Below, piece by piece: positions 22,663-32,540 of a stretch of 64,000 bases of DNA. The notes under the pieces were generated by a model. That model had not been told where the DNA came from, ran no database searches, and was given only the letters and a program-made list of their open reading frames with translations. Both the position numbers and the translations under genes were made by a program. Position 1 is the first letter of the stretch, and the number at the start of each line of letters is the position of its first letter. Source of the stretch: Paramacrobiotus metropolitanus (lineage: Eukaryota; Tardigrada; Eutardigrada; Parachela; Macrobiotidae); assembly GCF_019649055.1 (NCBI RefSeq), contig NW_026570512.1, positions 1 to 64,000 on the forward strand, written 5' to 3'.

Positions 22663-23433
22663 ATGGCAGTTAAGTTGCCTTGGCAGACTGATGAATTTTG
22701 GGAAGAGATGGATAGAACTACTCTTCCAGCTTTACCCGGCAGTGATGAAATTTGGACCCCATACGAGTGGCAAGTTTTTCGTCACGAAGTCGACAAACAG
22801 CCTGCTCAACGAGACCGTATTTTGGGTCTCCGTGTCGACGCAGCAGTTAAGGTCCTGGCAGAAAGCGACTGCACGATGACGAGAAAGACCGGTGGTCTAA
22901 CGGTTGAAAATGGCGAATTTGTGTGGGAACAGCCAAACCAAGACGGATGTGGGTCAACAAAGGTTCCATTAACGCAGCTTGAGAAGGAGCATACGCGATA
23001 CTTTTTATTAACGGACGAAGGCCTTGAAGCGCCCATAGGACCGAGCGGTCCGGAGAGACAGATAGTCCATTATGCCTTATGGTTGGAGGACGGCCAACCA
23101 ACCTTGCAACAGAAGAAGGAGATTGACGCTGAAGTGAAAGCATACTTCGAGAACCATCCTCACTATGAAGACAAGAAGGACATAGATGCTGGTGAGGAGA
23201 GCGATGACAATGAATGGTATTCTGAATTGATGGCTCAGAAGGAAGCGGAAAACTCCCAGTCGGTGTTTTTGAATGACAGCGACCCAGTCGAGCGACCGCG
23301 GGGAACGCGTCCTAAGAATTGGCGAACGGGTCGTATTAGGCCCTATCGATCGACAAAGAAACAGGAAGATGCACAGGCATCATCGTCTAACCTGCAGTTA
23401 ATCGAGCCCGAGCGTAAGAAATTTCGACTGTGA
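22663..23433 (+). CDS. Accessory protein A (256 aa, unknown)
   Basis: A clean single frame from ATG 22663. The protein is acidic in its second half (GEESDDNEWYSEL) and ends with a basic, nuclear-signal-like tail (RPKNWRTGRIRPYRS, then PERKKFRL). It has no signal peptide, membrane span or cysteine pattern that I recognise. It lies 625 nt downstream of pol inside the element. No family is recognised; a structural or nucleic-acid-binding role is a guess. The frame 24 nt further upstream is open but lacks an ATG. Confidence 0.7.
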   Translation: MAVKLPWQTDEFWEEMDRTTLPALPGSDEIWTPYEWQVFRHEVDKQPAQRDRILGLRVDAAVKVLAESDCTMTRKTGGLTVENGEFVWEQPNQDGCGSTKVPLTQLEKEHTRYFLLTDEGLEAPIGPSGPERQIVHYALWLEDGQPTLQQKKEIDAEVKAYFENHPHYEDKKDIDAGEESDDNEWYSELMAQKEAENSQSVFLNDSDPVERPRGTRPKNWRTGRIRPYRSTKKQEDAQASSSNLQLIEPERKKFRL

Positions 23434-24368
23434 AGTTAAAACGTATCCCGTTCTGAATTATGAATGCGAAATGGTGTTGGAAAATTTTATGCTTTTATTG
23501 TATTGCTTTTATTTTTGGATGTTTTTAAATACGGTAAAAGGGCGCTTATATAGGCCGTACAGTTGATGTAAATAATACTTCGAAATCAGCGCAGAGTGGG
23601 CACCTTGTATCTACGCGATTACGAATAAGTGAATTAATTCTGTTCTATCTCTAAACTACGGAAATGATAATTGTCTCGAAAATTTTAGAAAGTAAAATAA
23701 GAAGGGAATTAAAACGGAAATAAAAACCGGAGGAACAACGTCTCTAGCATAGCGAAGTATCACAGAATATAGCGAGCATGTTATAGCATAGGCGTTCGTA
23801 TTCAATTTCGGATCGCCACCGGAAGTGCCGGTATGAACGGAATCTCACCAAAACAAAACTTATAGCTCTAAAACACGCGCCCTTCAAGCTGATGTCGTTT
23901 CTAGAATTTTAGGAATGCAGGGGACACGGGAAATCAAGTACTTTCGGTCGTGTCGTAGCGTGCTTAAGTATAGCACAGTAATACATAGGGGTTTTGGGGT
24001 GCAATGGACACCGGTAGTGAGGGATGCTCGCAGAAACTCAAATCCGAGATCTCTTCACCTCAAAATACAAAAATAAATTAAAGAACCAATAGATCCTTTA
24101 AATTTTTGCAAAAGGAAGGACAGTTCGGGTCTTTAACGTGCTTAGATCTTCGAAGGTTCGCCGATGGCGTGGCGTACCGAAGATCGCTATGTTATAGCAT
24201 AGGAAATAGCCAGCGTACAGTGTGTTGATGGTCAGAAAACTCTAAATTTAAAACTCTCACGTTCTTTTCGGTTCTTCCCTTTTCTTCGGTGTTTTCCGGC
24301 ACGATTGTGCGGAAATTTTATTTGTTTATCAGCACGAAGTGTGCTATTATTAATTTTTTAGTGGAATT
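23434..24368 (+). other. Spacer between accessory genes A and B
   Basis: AT-rich, with no open frame of substance. A pyrimidine-rich stretch (CTCACGTTCTTTTCGGTTCTTCCCTTTTCTTCGG) lies about 100 nt upstream of the next ATG and could be a promoter or splice-acceptor region. Confidence 0.3.
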
Positions 24369-25656
24369 ATGGCGGAAAAGAAGAGTTCGGACGACTATCA
24401 GATCGTCCCGGTTGGTCGACCGCGTCAGCGTCAGCCTGCAGTAGCTGCGGTGGTGGCCGAAGAGTTGGCGGAGCAGATTGCTCCTGTGAATGCCGTGTTT
24501 GTGGCCGCAGATGATATTGCGGTGGGTGAGGAACAGGTCCTCGTCGCGGCTGAACAGCCAGTTGTGGAAGCTAGCAGTTCGGGCGCGCAGGCCCAGGAGC
24601 AGAACGCGGAAGTGGCAAGCAGCAGCCATGCAGGTACGGGATACACCGTATTTAGGTACCCTCTTGTTGCCCTTGGTGTGTGTGTGTGTGGCAGCAGTTT
24701 TCAACTCTGCACATGTTTGTAGACGCAGTCGGACCTGCGGTATACGGGAATGGAGTCCCGCGTAACGCCAACCACAAGGCGCTCCCGGCCAAGTTGATTG
24801 CCGAGCGTGTTGAGCGTGCGGAGTGGTCCAAAGAGCAGCAACTGGAGGAGATGCGTGCCGCCCACAAACCGGGCGAAGTGTACCGCACCCCGTACGGATA
24901 TAAGGAGGTACAGACTCCGACGAAGGCAGAATTGGCAGATATCAAGCGAGCCAAGAAGGAGTCCAAGAAGACTGCCAAAGCGGCGAAGGCAGCCGAGCAG
25001 AAACCGAAGACGCTGGCCGAGTTGTCGGCTGAACTGTACAACAAAAAGTACAAACCGGAGAAAGTCCGTGACGGAAAACCGCAGAAATTTCGCGTCAACT
25101 GTGCGAATCTGAAGGGAAACTGAACTGGGAGCCTATTGAAGATGCGGTCATGAATGAGTTCAAGTTTCCTAATTACTTGTCGGAGGCTCAGCGTCTGAAG
25201 GTGAAAAAAGCAATGGTGCAACGTTGTTTCCGTCGTGAGCCCGTGGCGATCAAACGGTTGGCAGAATCTGCCCATGGAGGAGAAGCCCCGCGTGCGCGTA
25301 AGTGCCCAAAGATTCCGTTTTTAAGCACTTACGGCAAGGGTCGTAACACGCGATTGATTACGGATTACGGCAAGCGTGTGACTGCTCTGCCTGCGTTGAC
25401 CAAGGCGACCGGGAAAATGTATCGAGCGACTACCCGTTTCCAAATTGCGGAGAAACGTGCTGAGGTCGGGTCGAAGTTGGTTCATGGGATCAATTACATC
25501 CAAATCACCCGTAAGCCTCGTCGTACGATCGTCAATGATGAGAAGCGTCTGCAGAATTTAGTTCGTGGAACAGCGCGCAAGATGCGGCCTGGGGAGAGTA
25601 TGCCCGTTGATTACCCGTTCCACGAGCTGTTTGGGAAGAAACCAAAGACTGAGTGA
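24369..25656 (+). CDS. Accessory protein B: spliced gene with a candidate -1 frameshift
   Basis: Exon 1 (24369-24633) encodes an Ala/Val/Gln-rich segment. An 89-nt intron (GTACGG...TTTGTAG, 24634-24722) joins it in phase 1 to exon 2, which gives a Lys/Ala-rich coiled region (IKRAKKESKKTAKAAKAAEQ) ending FRVNCANLKGN and TGA at 25121-25123. The -1 frame continues without loss into LNWEPIEDAV and then a basic 168-residue region (SKLVHGINYIQITRKPRRTI) to 25656. At the switch is G GGA AAC directly before the stop, a canonical X XXY YYZ slippery heptamer (25114-25120) in the correct phase. Conventional reading gives a short form and frameshifting a long one, as in retroviral Gag-Pro. A one-base deletion in GGG or AAA would look the same. 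No family recognised. Confidence 0.65.
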
Positions 25657-27400
25657 ATTACGGACACTCTGTCGTTTTTGGTCTGTTGGAAATGAGTAGA
25701 GTAACTCGATTTTTTGTTGTTAATTGTTCTAGGATTTAAGAATTCTGTTGGTTAAATCCTCAGTGATAAAGGTGCTGTCGGTGAATAATTCACCTGTGAA
25801 AGAGATTACGTGGTGATTTTGTTTACGGAAAACTGTTGCTTTCTCGTAGTTGATTATTAGAAATAATGATAAATTCGAGCGGTACGGCATTTGGTGGTTA
25901 GTGGTTATAGGAATAAGTATTACAGAAAATTTGTAGTATAGCGGCTAGTGTCAGCTCACCGCAAAGCTCACAATACTGAAAGCTGAAGAGAACGATAACA
26001 GACGTAAAAACAGTTGGTAAAATTATAGGAAAATTTCACCTTTTTGTAATTTAGCATAGGGATGTATTTTCACTTATAGCAGTATGAATTTCTGTAATTT
26101 TTAGTAAAGCCTCATTAGCGTAGTGGTCGAAGCCACGGACAACATTAAGTTTAGTCCTTTTGAGAAGTTGATATCCTGTCGGCATACATATGGTTGATCC
26201 TTCAAAATCAGGATAGCGCTTGTAGGCAACTTTTTATCCTTATTTTTAGCAAGATTTGTAGTGTCTTATGGGTAGTAACCTTATAGTCGCAGAGTAGAGA
26301 AACCTTCAAAAAGCAGCATTTGTTCATGTGTTCTGGAGTTCGATACTCAGCACAGTCATAATTTTTGGTAATTTTCATGTGAATTTTAGTAGGATTTATA
26401 TGTGTAATTATAGGGCAGTATGTATTGATGATTATCAGCGGTATTTGGAATTGTACTTTTAGTAACTGTGTAGTTGGCGCAGTGAGTGCGACCTTCGTGA
26501 TATTTTCGCATTGCACACCAAGAGAAACTGGTATCAATTCTTCAAAATAATTTTTGGCGAGTATCATTTTTCAGCGGATGTATCTTGCAATTATTAACTC
26601 ACGGAAAAGCCAGAATGTTATTATTTAGCAAAAATTATAGTCATTTATAGGAAATCAGTTTTTATTTTGGCGGTGTATGTAAACTTCGATTTTAGCGGTA
26701 TGTAAAAGTTGTAGAGCAGTGGCTCTATTGAACGAACGCATCAGGAGTACGCTGAGAAATCTTACGTATAGCAGAGCTGAACATGTAGCAGAAATTTCTT
26801 TTTCCTTTGTGAAGCAGTAACGAGTGTTTTGTACTATTTTTCGTGGAGAACAGTTTGTGTCAGAAAATCACATAACATCAAAACTATAGTAGTACTGATG
26901 TTGGCGCCCCCCGGTGTCATCTCTCCACATCAGTTACTAGCTAATCCAATTATATTTTCGAATGAGTATGGCAGATTTTTGTTTTATTGACGGTGGAAGA
27001 TGTGAATTTTAGTAATTACTATAGGCAGAAGTAGTAGTACAGTGGCTATAAGATAAATCTGTACAGTAGCGTTTAACGTGTGTTCAAGTCATGAAATTTG
27101 TCAGTACGTCTGGAAAAATTCATTTTTTTTTATCGAAAATAGTAGGAAAATATTATTGTGATAAATTCGCGGATTATGGATTTGTCAGAATTATCCAGTA
27201 TTCAATTAATGAGGTTATATGCTTCCGTATGGTCTATGGTATGAGCCAGTTAGATTGCAGTACGACAGTCAGTCTTGTGTGTTTTTGAGCGGCAGAATTT
27301 CTTCTGTGTTTTAGTCTGAGTTTGTGAGATTGTCAGTGGCAGATTCTCGATTTGATCGCGGTATTTGAATCGTGTTTGTTGTTGAGAATTTCCTATTATC
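25657..27400 (+). other. Non-coding spacer with tRNA-like motifs and hairpin copy 1
   Basis: 1.7 kb without a gene. TAGTATAGCGG is at 25934-25944. TAGCGTAGTGG is at 26116-26126, with a degenerate B-box-like GGTTGATCC at 26192-26200. TAGTACAGTGG at 27035-27045 is followed 36 nt later by a perfect B-box GTTCAAGTC (27082-27090). A GC-rich hairpin is at 26894-26934. The rest is AT-rich with frequent GTAG/GCAG tokens. Confidence 0.5.
26894..26934 (+). promoter_or_regulatory. GC-rich hairpin, copy 1
   Basis: ACTGATGT (26894-26901) pairs exactly with ACATCAGT (26927-26934). The loop contains TTGGCGCCCCCCGGT, which is identical to the loop of copy 2 at 28113-28127. The loop core GGCGCCC resembles the PBS start. 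It lies upstream of accessory gene C. Confidence 0.55.
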
Positions 27401-27787
27401 ATGTCAAAGCGTGGTGAAATTATTAAGCAGCACAGCGGTGCTCGAGCTCTTGTGTTTCCTGAGAATGCATTCGATGATCGTGTGAAAATGGCAGACAGTG
27501 TGCGAGAGCGTGTGATGGAAGATCTCTCTTCCAAGGTTCTCGATTGGCATGTGAAAGACGACTTGAAGAACGAACCTAATGCGGCGAAAGTGGTGGAGAA
27601 AGCGAATGTTGAGACTCCAGTGCAGTCTCGTGAAGTTCCGAAAGAAGCAGAGAAGACGATGACCAGCGGGTCTCAGCAGTCAGCTATGAGTAAGGAAGAA
27701 GCGGACAAAGAGTTCTTTCGCAAGTATTATCGTCCCTACAATTTTCCGCAGCCGAAAATTGATCCTCATTTTCCTCATGGTTGGTAA
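27401..27787 (+). CDS. Accessory protein C (128 aa, unknown)
   Basis: A single frame from ATG 27401 to TAA, preceded by ATCATG. The protein is hydrophilic with mixed charge (RERVMEDLSSKVLDWHVKDD) and ends with an aromatic Pro-rich tail (YYRPYNFPQPKIDPHFPHGW). It has no membrane segment or recognised motif. It is bracketed by the two copies of the GC-rich hairpin, 470 nt upstream and 320 nt downstream, which suggests it forms a module with them. Confidence 0.6.
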   Translation: MSKRGEIIKQHSGARALVFPENAFDDRVKMADSVRERVMEDLSSKVLDWHVKDDLKNEPNAAKVVEKANVETPVQSREVPKEAEKTMTSGSQQSAMSKEEADKEFFRKYYRPYNFPQPKIDPHFPHGW

Positions 27788-28105
27788 TGGACATGTTTTC
27801 GATTTTATGGAATTGTTCTCACTTAGTACCTTGATTTATCGGTGATTATAGCTTTTATTCAGAGATTTTAGAGAGATTTCCTTGTGTTTGTGGAGCAGTA
27901 TTTCTCAGCATTTCAGATATTTTATTTGCGGATGTATCGGCGTTTTTGTTCAGTATTTAGTTGTAGTTTAGATTTATTCAGAGGATTTAATAAAGCTTTA
28001 CTTCGGGTCTCTTATTGTTTGTTTGCGGATTAAAGCGGTGATTTTGCAGTGATTTTGTTTGCTTGTCAGTTTATAGCAGTGTGTCACCATAATAACAGTG
28101 GCAGT

Positions 28106-28143
28106 GGTGGTGTTGGCGCCCCCCGGTACCAGCAAACCTCACC
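28106..28143 (+). promoter_or_regulatory. GC-rich hairpin, copy 2
   Basis: GGTGGTGTT (28106-28114) pairs imperfectly (7 of 9) with AACCTCACC (28135-28143) around the same TTGGCGCCCCCCGGT loop as copy 1. The stem bases differ between copies while pairing is largely kept, which is what a conserved RNA or DNA structure would show. Confidence 0.5.
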
Positions 28144-28220
28144 ATTCACTCGCCGTCTGTAACACCAAAAATCCAGTAAACACAGGAGAAAAAGTGGAAT
28201 TATAGAATATGAGTAGTTAT

Positions 28221-28240
28221 TATTGCACGACAATGGCGCG
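28221..28240 (+). repeat. Internal LTR-end/PBS-like junction, copy 1
   Basis: TATTGCACGACAATGGCGCG repeats the junction at 11061-11078 (TATTGCACGACATGGCGC), with one inserted A, then diverges. No LTR-like sequence precedes it. Confidence 0.5.
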
Positions 28241-28447
28241 TAACCGTTTATTCCTTGTAAACTTGGATGTAGGAAATGTGCATTGCGGCATGTAAAAGCA
28301 GTAATATTGTAATATTGAAATTTGTAGTATAGTGGCGTGAGGTGCTGTATCCACTTGTCGTTTTAGCCTTACCTTCTAAAACATTAGTAGTCGAAACTTT
28401 AGCTTTTGCAGTGAATCGTAGTATTTTTATTTCGGTGAAATTCGTAG

Positions 28448-28520
28448 TGGCCTAGTGGCTGAGAGATCTCGCAGTAGTTATTCAAGACGAATAGTAACAG
28501 CGATGATCGGAGTTCAACTC
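28448..28520 (+). other. tRNA-Leu/Ser-like sequence
   Basis: A-box TGGCCTAGTGG and B-box GTTCAACTC, set within a short GGAG...CTCC T-stem, are 53 nt apart, as in tRNAs with a long variable arm. An anticodon-stem-like ATTC...GAAT surrounds CAA. No acceptor stem closes convincingly, so I call it tRNA-like and not a functional tRNA gene. Confidence 0.45.
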
Positions 28521-28582
28521 CTGACTTGTAAATTTTTGTTTCGTAGCGTGTTTATTTTTAATGGAATTATCGAATTTCGTAG

Positions 28583-28656
28583 TAGTCGAGCGGTTATGAA
28601 GTGGCGCTACAGATCTGGACATTGTCATCGGTAGCAGTATAGCCATAGTTCGAAAC
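28583..28656 (+). other. tRNA-like sequence with A- and B-boxes
   Basis: TAGTCGAGCGGTTA matches a tRNA D-arm and GTTCGAAAC matches the T-loop. They are 54 nt apart, again fitting a long-variable-arm type. The acceptor stem is not evident. Confidence 0.45.
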
Positions 28657-29598
28657 CCGAGCAAGTTGTAATTTTTGTATTTCGGAGTGTGTATTTTTGC
28701 AGTAATTATGAATAGAGTGTAGTGTCCGAGTTGTTATGCGTTAAGGTGCACATCTTTGTGGAATTATGTTTTTTGGAAATTCAAGAAGTATTGCAGTAAA
28801 ATTTAGAATGGTAACAGTAATTTTTCAGTATTAGCGGTGTTGTGGTGTTGTAATTTTAGTAATCTGCGTAGTGGCGCAGGGTACATGTTTTACAGATCAT
28901 AGTAGTTTCTGTCAAATAGTAGGACAAGCAGGTTTCGAGTTCAACCCGTGCTAGCAGTAGAATTTTCTTTTTTATATCCAGTTCTGAGCAGATGAATGAT
29001 TTTTTATTTTTAGTAAACTGTAGGAATTGTCTTATGAATTATGAAATAAGCAGAAATCAGAGAACTTTTATGACAGAGTATATGGAGAATGGTTGCGGTA
29101 ATATTTACGGATTGTTATAGGCAGTTATACAGTAGCAGTCTAGGGCGTAGTAATTTACGGCATTTGTTGTGAAAATTCGTAGTAGTGCAGCGGTATCAGC
29201 GGTCGAGCTATGTAGCGCTGTAGTGGTATTTATGCGGATAACCTTTTCATACTTCGTGTTACTCAGTGTATTATTAGCGGCTTTAGCAGTAGCAATATTG
29301 TCAGTAGTTTTACTTCGTACTTTTATTGGATTTCGTAAAACACAGAAATTGTACTTTGTATTGAACATTGCGGCAGTATCAGAGTACGCCAGAAAAATAA
29401 AATCAAAATAGAACTTTTCACCAGTGTTCATCGCAGTTGAACATTATTCACTCGGTAATTTGTGCAGAATATACAGAATAAAATCGCAAAAGGCGATCTG
29501 AATAAAATTGAACGTAAATATACAAGACGTAAGAGAAAAGATAAAAGAAATAAAATCAATACAGCAGTTCAGCAGACACGGTAAAAGACTTCGTAACT

Positions 29599-30918
29599 TT
29601 AGTTCTTCTTGAAACGCTTGGCAGCAGGAGTTTTCAGATGCAGTGATCCATCAGGTTTACGTGAGAAAACCATAGCAACCGATTTAGGCATGTCTCCACG
29701 TGTTTCAGTTCCTGGTGCGTTAGGACGCTCAGCAATTACAGTAGTTGGATCGCGTAGCAGAGATAGTGTGTCCTCAGCAGTCTCAGTTTTCGGCAGTAGC
29801 GGAATAGGATTTGCGGCCAAGAGTCCACACAGAGGCATCGGTCCGTGCATCGCAGCAGCATCGATTTTCATGGCAGTTTGACGCAGAACACTTTGTGCAT
29901 CAGTTCCGAGATAGGGAATTCGTACTTCGATAGTAGTTCCTTCGCGAGCACAGCGATCACAGCCACGATTATGCTCTTGAACCAGCATTCCTGTAATGAT
30001 AGTAAATCAGTAGGGAAATTTATACAGAAATTGTAGTCGTAAAATTCAGTATTAATAGTCAGAAATTGCGGTTAAATTAGCGGAAATATATAGCAATTAA
30101 TTTTGTAAATATTTAGGCGGAAATGAAAAGTATGCAGATTTGTTTTGGTAATTAGTAGGGAAATACTCGCGGTAAATTATAGGAAATTATGCAATAATTA
30201 TTTATGCGGAAATAAAGAGATACAGTAAGCGGTCAATTATTTTAGCTGTTTTATCAGATTTTTGTATGTGTTTGATCTTACCGACTCCTCGTGCTAATTC
30301 GTCCGACAGTCCTTGAGTTCGTCGATCTGTCATTTCGCGGTATACGATCGCACTCACGAACTTGTCTCCTCCGATAGACGTTAGGCACCCAATTTCCAGT
30401 AAGAAGTTTCTTTCCTTGTGGTAGTACTTGATCCAGTTGTGTAAGCAGACAGTGTATGTTGTTTGGATGACGCGTTGAATTTCGAATTTCGTCATTGCGT
30501 ATCCTCCTTCCTCCAGCACAGTCAGAATAGCGTTTCGCAGTTGCAGTCGCGTGGTAATTTCCTCGTTGCGATCTCGCTGAATTCGTGACGATACTTCCAG
30601 GAAACAACGTCCTTCTTTCACTCTTTTGCGTAGAAACCCAGAAGTTACGGCAGTCTCGATGTACTTGTCGATGTTCAGCATGGTGAATTCATGATGTGCG
30701 TTGTTCAATGTAGCCTTTAGATATTCAACATCCACGTAAAATCCAGAATTGGTGTGGTGTCCTATGATAGCTCGGACAGCGAACTGAAAAGCCTCATACA
30801 GTCGCATTTTTCGCGTGTAAAAACTCGTAGTGTCACGATCGAAAATTTGTTCGATACCAACATGCAGTCCAGCAGGAGCAGTAGATAAGGAAGTAATAGC
30901 GTTTAGCATAGCGGACAT
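29599..30918 (-). CDS. Accessory protein D: antisense spliced gene (342 aa, unknown)
   Basis: This gene lies opposite to gag-pol. Exon 1 runs from ATG 30918 down to 30282 and ends GTC G before GTAAGATC. Exon 2 (29990-29599) follows ATTACAG. The phase-1 join gives ARGVG-MLVQEHNRGCDRC in frame, and the coding length (1029 nt) is a multiple of three. Exon 1 has repeated helical segments (for example AFQFAVRAIIGHH, YLKATLNNAHHEF, FEIQRVIQTTYTVC). Exon 2 has a CX2C and ends with a basic PAAKRFKKN, like a nuclear signal. No family is recognised; a DNA-binding regulator is a guess. There are no indels, in contrast to gag-pol. The exon-2 ATG could also act alone. Confidence 0.65.
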
Positions 30919-31542
30919 TTCAGTAATTATAGGTCACGCTTTAAGGAAATATAACGTCTTAGTAATAATTTCGGTAGGAAAACGTATGAGGAAACAGAAC
31001 TGAAAATTTTTCGGAAGCGGTGATGACTTTTATAGGCTTATAGCAGGAAATTGTGCAGCGTGTTCAGTGTATGTGTGTATCGCCCTTGTATGGCAGTGTG
31101 TCAGTGCAACCCGTAGTACGTATGTTCTTCTCATGTATTGTACGCCTCAGTACTTTAGCGCGTATTTCGGTGCAGATGTACAGTTTTTCTTCTCACAATT
31201 ATGGAATTGTTAGTTTTTGCGGTCAGATTTTCAGATTATCAGATTTTAAGTAGTAGGATATCTTTTTCCTTATTGCACGACTTGCGCCCAATCGTGGTTC
31301 AAATATGCGGAAATAACCTTCAGTTTGTGGAAAAGGCAACTTTACAGTAAATTTTCGGTGTAATTAGTAGCGTATGGTTAACCCTCGTGGTAGGGCAGTT
31401 TTTGTGTACAGTGTGCTGAGAGCGATGACAGTGCAGATTTCTTGCGGTCTCTAACTTCAAGAGATACTGACAGTGTTGTGATTTCGTCAGAGCAGTGAAC
31501 TCTTTTGTTGTGGTTTTTCGATTTTTGATATTTTCGGTAATC
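30919..31542. other. Divergent spacer between antisense gene D and sense gene E
   Basis: A likely bidirectional control region between divergently arranged genes. It contains the second internal LTR-end/PBS-like junction (31270-31303). The short frame at 31053-31253 is Cys-rich but has no support. Confidence 0.4.
31270..31303 (+). repeat. Internal LTR-end/PBS-like junction, copy 2
   Basis: TTATTGCACGAC, then TTGCGCCCAATCGTGGTTCAAA, parallels the true junction ATTGCACGACA / TGGCGCCCACCGTGGTTCAAA at 11062-11093, with small differences in the TGGCGCCC part. It lies 240 nt upstream of accessory gene E, as the true PBS lies upstream of the gag region. Confidence 0.6.
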
Positions 31543-32540
31543 ATGCCTCCTAAAGCGATTAAGCGTAAGCAGGAAGAGAGTTCTTCTTCTTCTTCTTCCA
31601 GTAATAGCAGTTCGAGTAGTAGTGTTAACTTTGCTCTGATGAATCGGAAGTGTCTTTCATCTCGGTCTCCAGTATTCCTTCGAATGAGTCAGATGTGACG
31701 GAAACTCAGAGATTTTTGGCAGATGTTGATCCTTACGCAGTTGATTATATCGTGAGAGAACCGGATCCTGAAATTGGTAATCGCAGTGACGTAGCAGATG
31801 TTGAGAGTGTGCACAGCGGCAACTCCAGTGCAGGTCTCGAGAAATCAGCGGAAATGTTCGATTGTTATCAAGAAGACGGGAAACGTTATAAGGTGATCTC
31901 TACGACTGATACTGAGAGTTTTACGACCTTGATGTCTACTCCCAGCGAAACGTCTGATGATGAAGATGAATGTGCGTCGTGTTCAACTGGTCCTTTACCT
32001 AACACAGCGGAGAGATTAGCTGATTTGGCGGACGTGAATGTTGAAGTTGAGTCAGATCGCAGTTCGGAATTTGAAGAGCAACCAATGGTGTATCACGAGA
32101 AAACTCCTCCAAAACGTGATGGCAAAGGTAACATAGTCCTTCATCCTGGAACTCGTTTGTTTTTGAATGGCAAGTTGTACCATGCCGGAAAACTTATCAG
32201 TGTGAAGAAGTTTAACCATTTTGTGCGTAATATGTCCAGAGAACGGAATCGATATCTTAAAACCCAGTATTTATTTGCTCATCCTGATTCGATTGAGAGT
32301 CTAAACTTGATTGCGCAGTTGCATCAGAGAAATGACAGCGTCGTCGACTTTCCTACGCGGATGGTGTTCAATGGCGGGTTATTGCATTCGCAGCATGTTG
32401 ATAAACCTTCCCCAGCAGCAGTGCGGAAGAGGCAGCGGGAAATCAGTCCTGAAATTGTTGAAATTCCTTCAGTTGTGTTGTCGCGTGAATCTTCTCCTGA
32501 AATCCCTGTTCAGTCGCGTAAGAAGCAGCGAACTTTTTGA
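31543..32540 (+). CDS. Accessory protein E: Ser-rich acidic protein
   Basis: The ATG at 31543 starts MPPKAIKRKQEE followed by a poly-Ser tract. A -1 frame change between about 31629 and 31645 (one missing base would explain it) leads into the main frame (DESEVSFISVSSIPSNESDV). The body is acidic, then a central segment (LHPGTRLFLNGKLYHAGKLI) looks like a small folded unit, and the end is basic (PVQSRKKQRTF). The poly-Ser tract and acidic character suggest a disordered phosphoprotein. No family recognised. It lies just downstream of a PBS-like junction. Confidence 0.55.

Larger units (their letters stand above)
27788..29598 (+). other. Non-coding spacer dense in tRNA-like motifs
   Basis: 1.8 kb without a credible gene. 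It holds hairpin copy 2, an LTR-end/PBS-like junction at 28221, and five tRNA-like motifs. A-box/B-box pairs are 28448-28458 (TGGCCTAGTGG) with 28512-28520 (GTTCAACTC), and 28583-28593 (TAGTCGAGCGG) with 28648-28656 (GTTCGAAAC). A GTGGCGCAGGG-type D-arm near 28870 pairs with GTTCAACCC at 28939-28947. TAGTATAGTGG at 28325 and TAGTGCAGCGG at 29183 lack a partner. An 80-codon plus frame at 29169-29411 contains hydrophobic runs, but I do not support it as a gene. Confidence 0.5.

Noticed and set aside
28448-28947. Functional tRNA genes within the retroelement
   Set aside because: A- and B-boxes are present, but acceptor stems do not close as in the true tRNA-Val at 59948, so I call them tRNA-like only.
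29169-29411. Plus-strand 80-codon frame with hydrophobic runs as a small membrane protein
   Set aside because: It starts within a tRNA-like motif region, lacks any promoter or ATG context, and has no homologue I recognise; weak evidence only.
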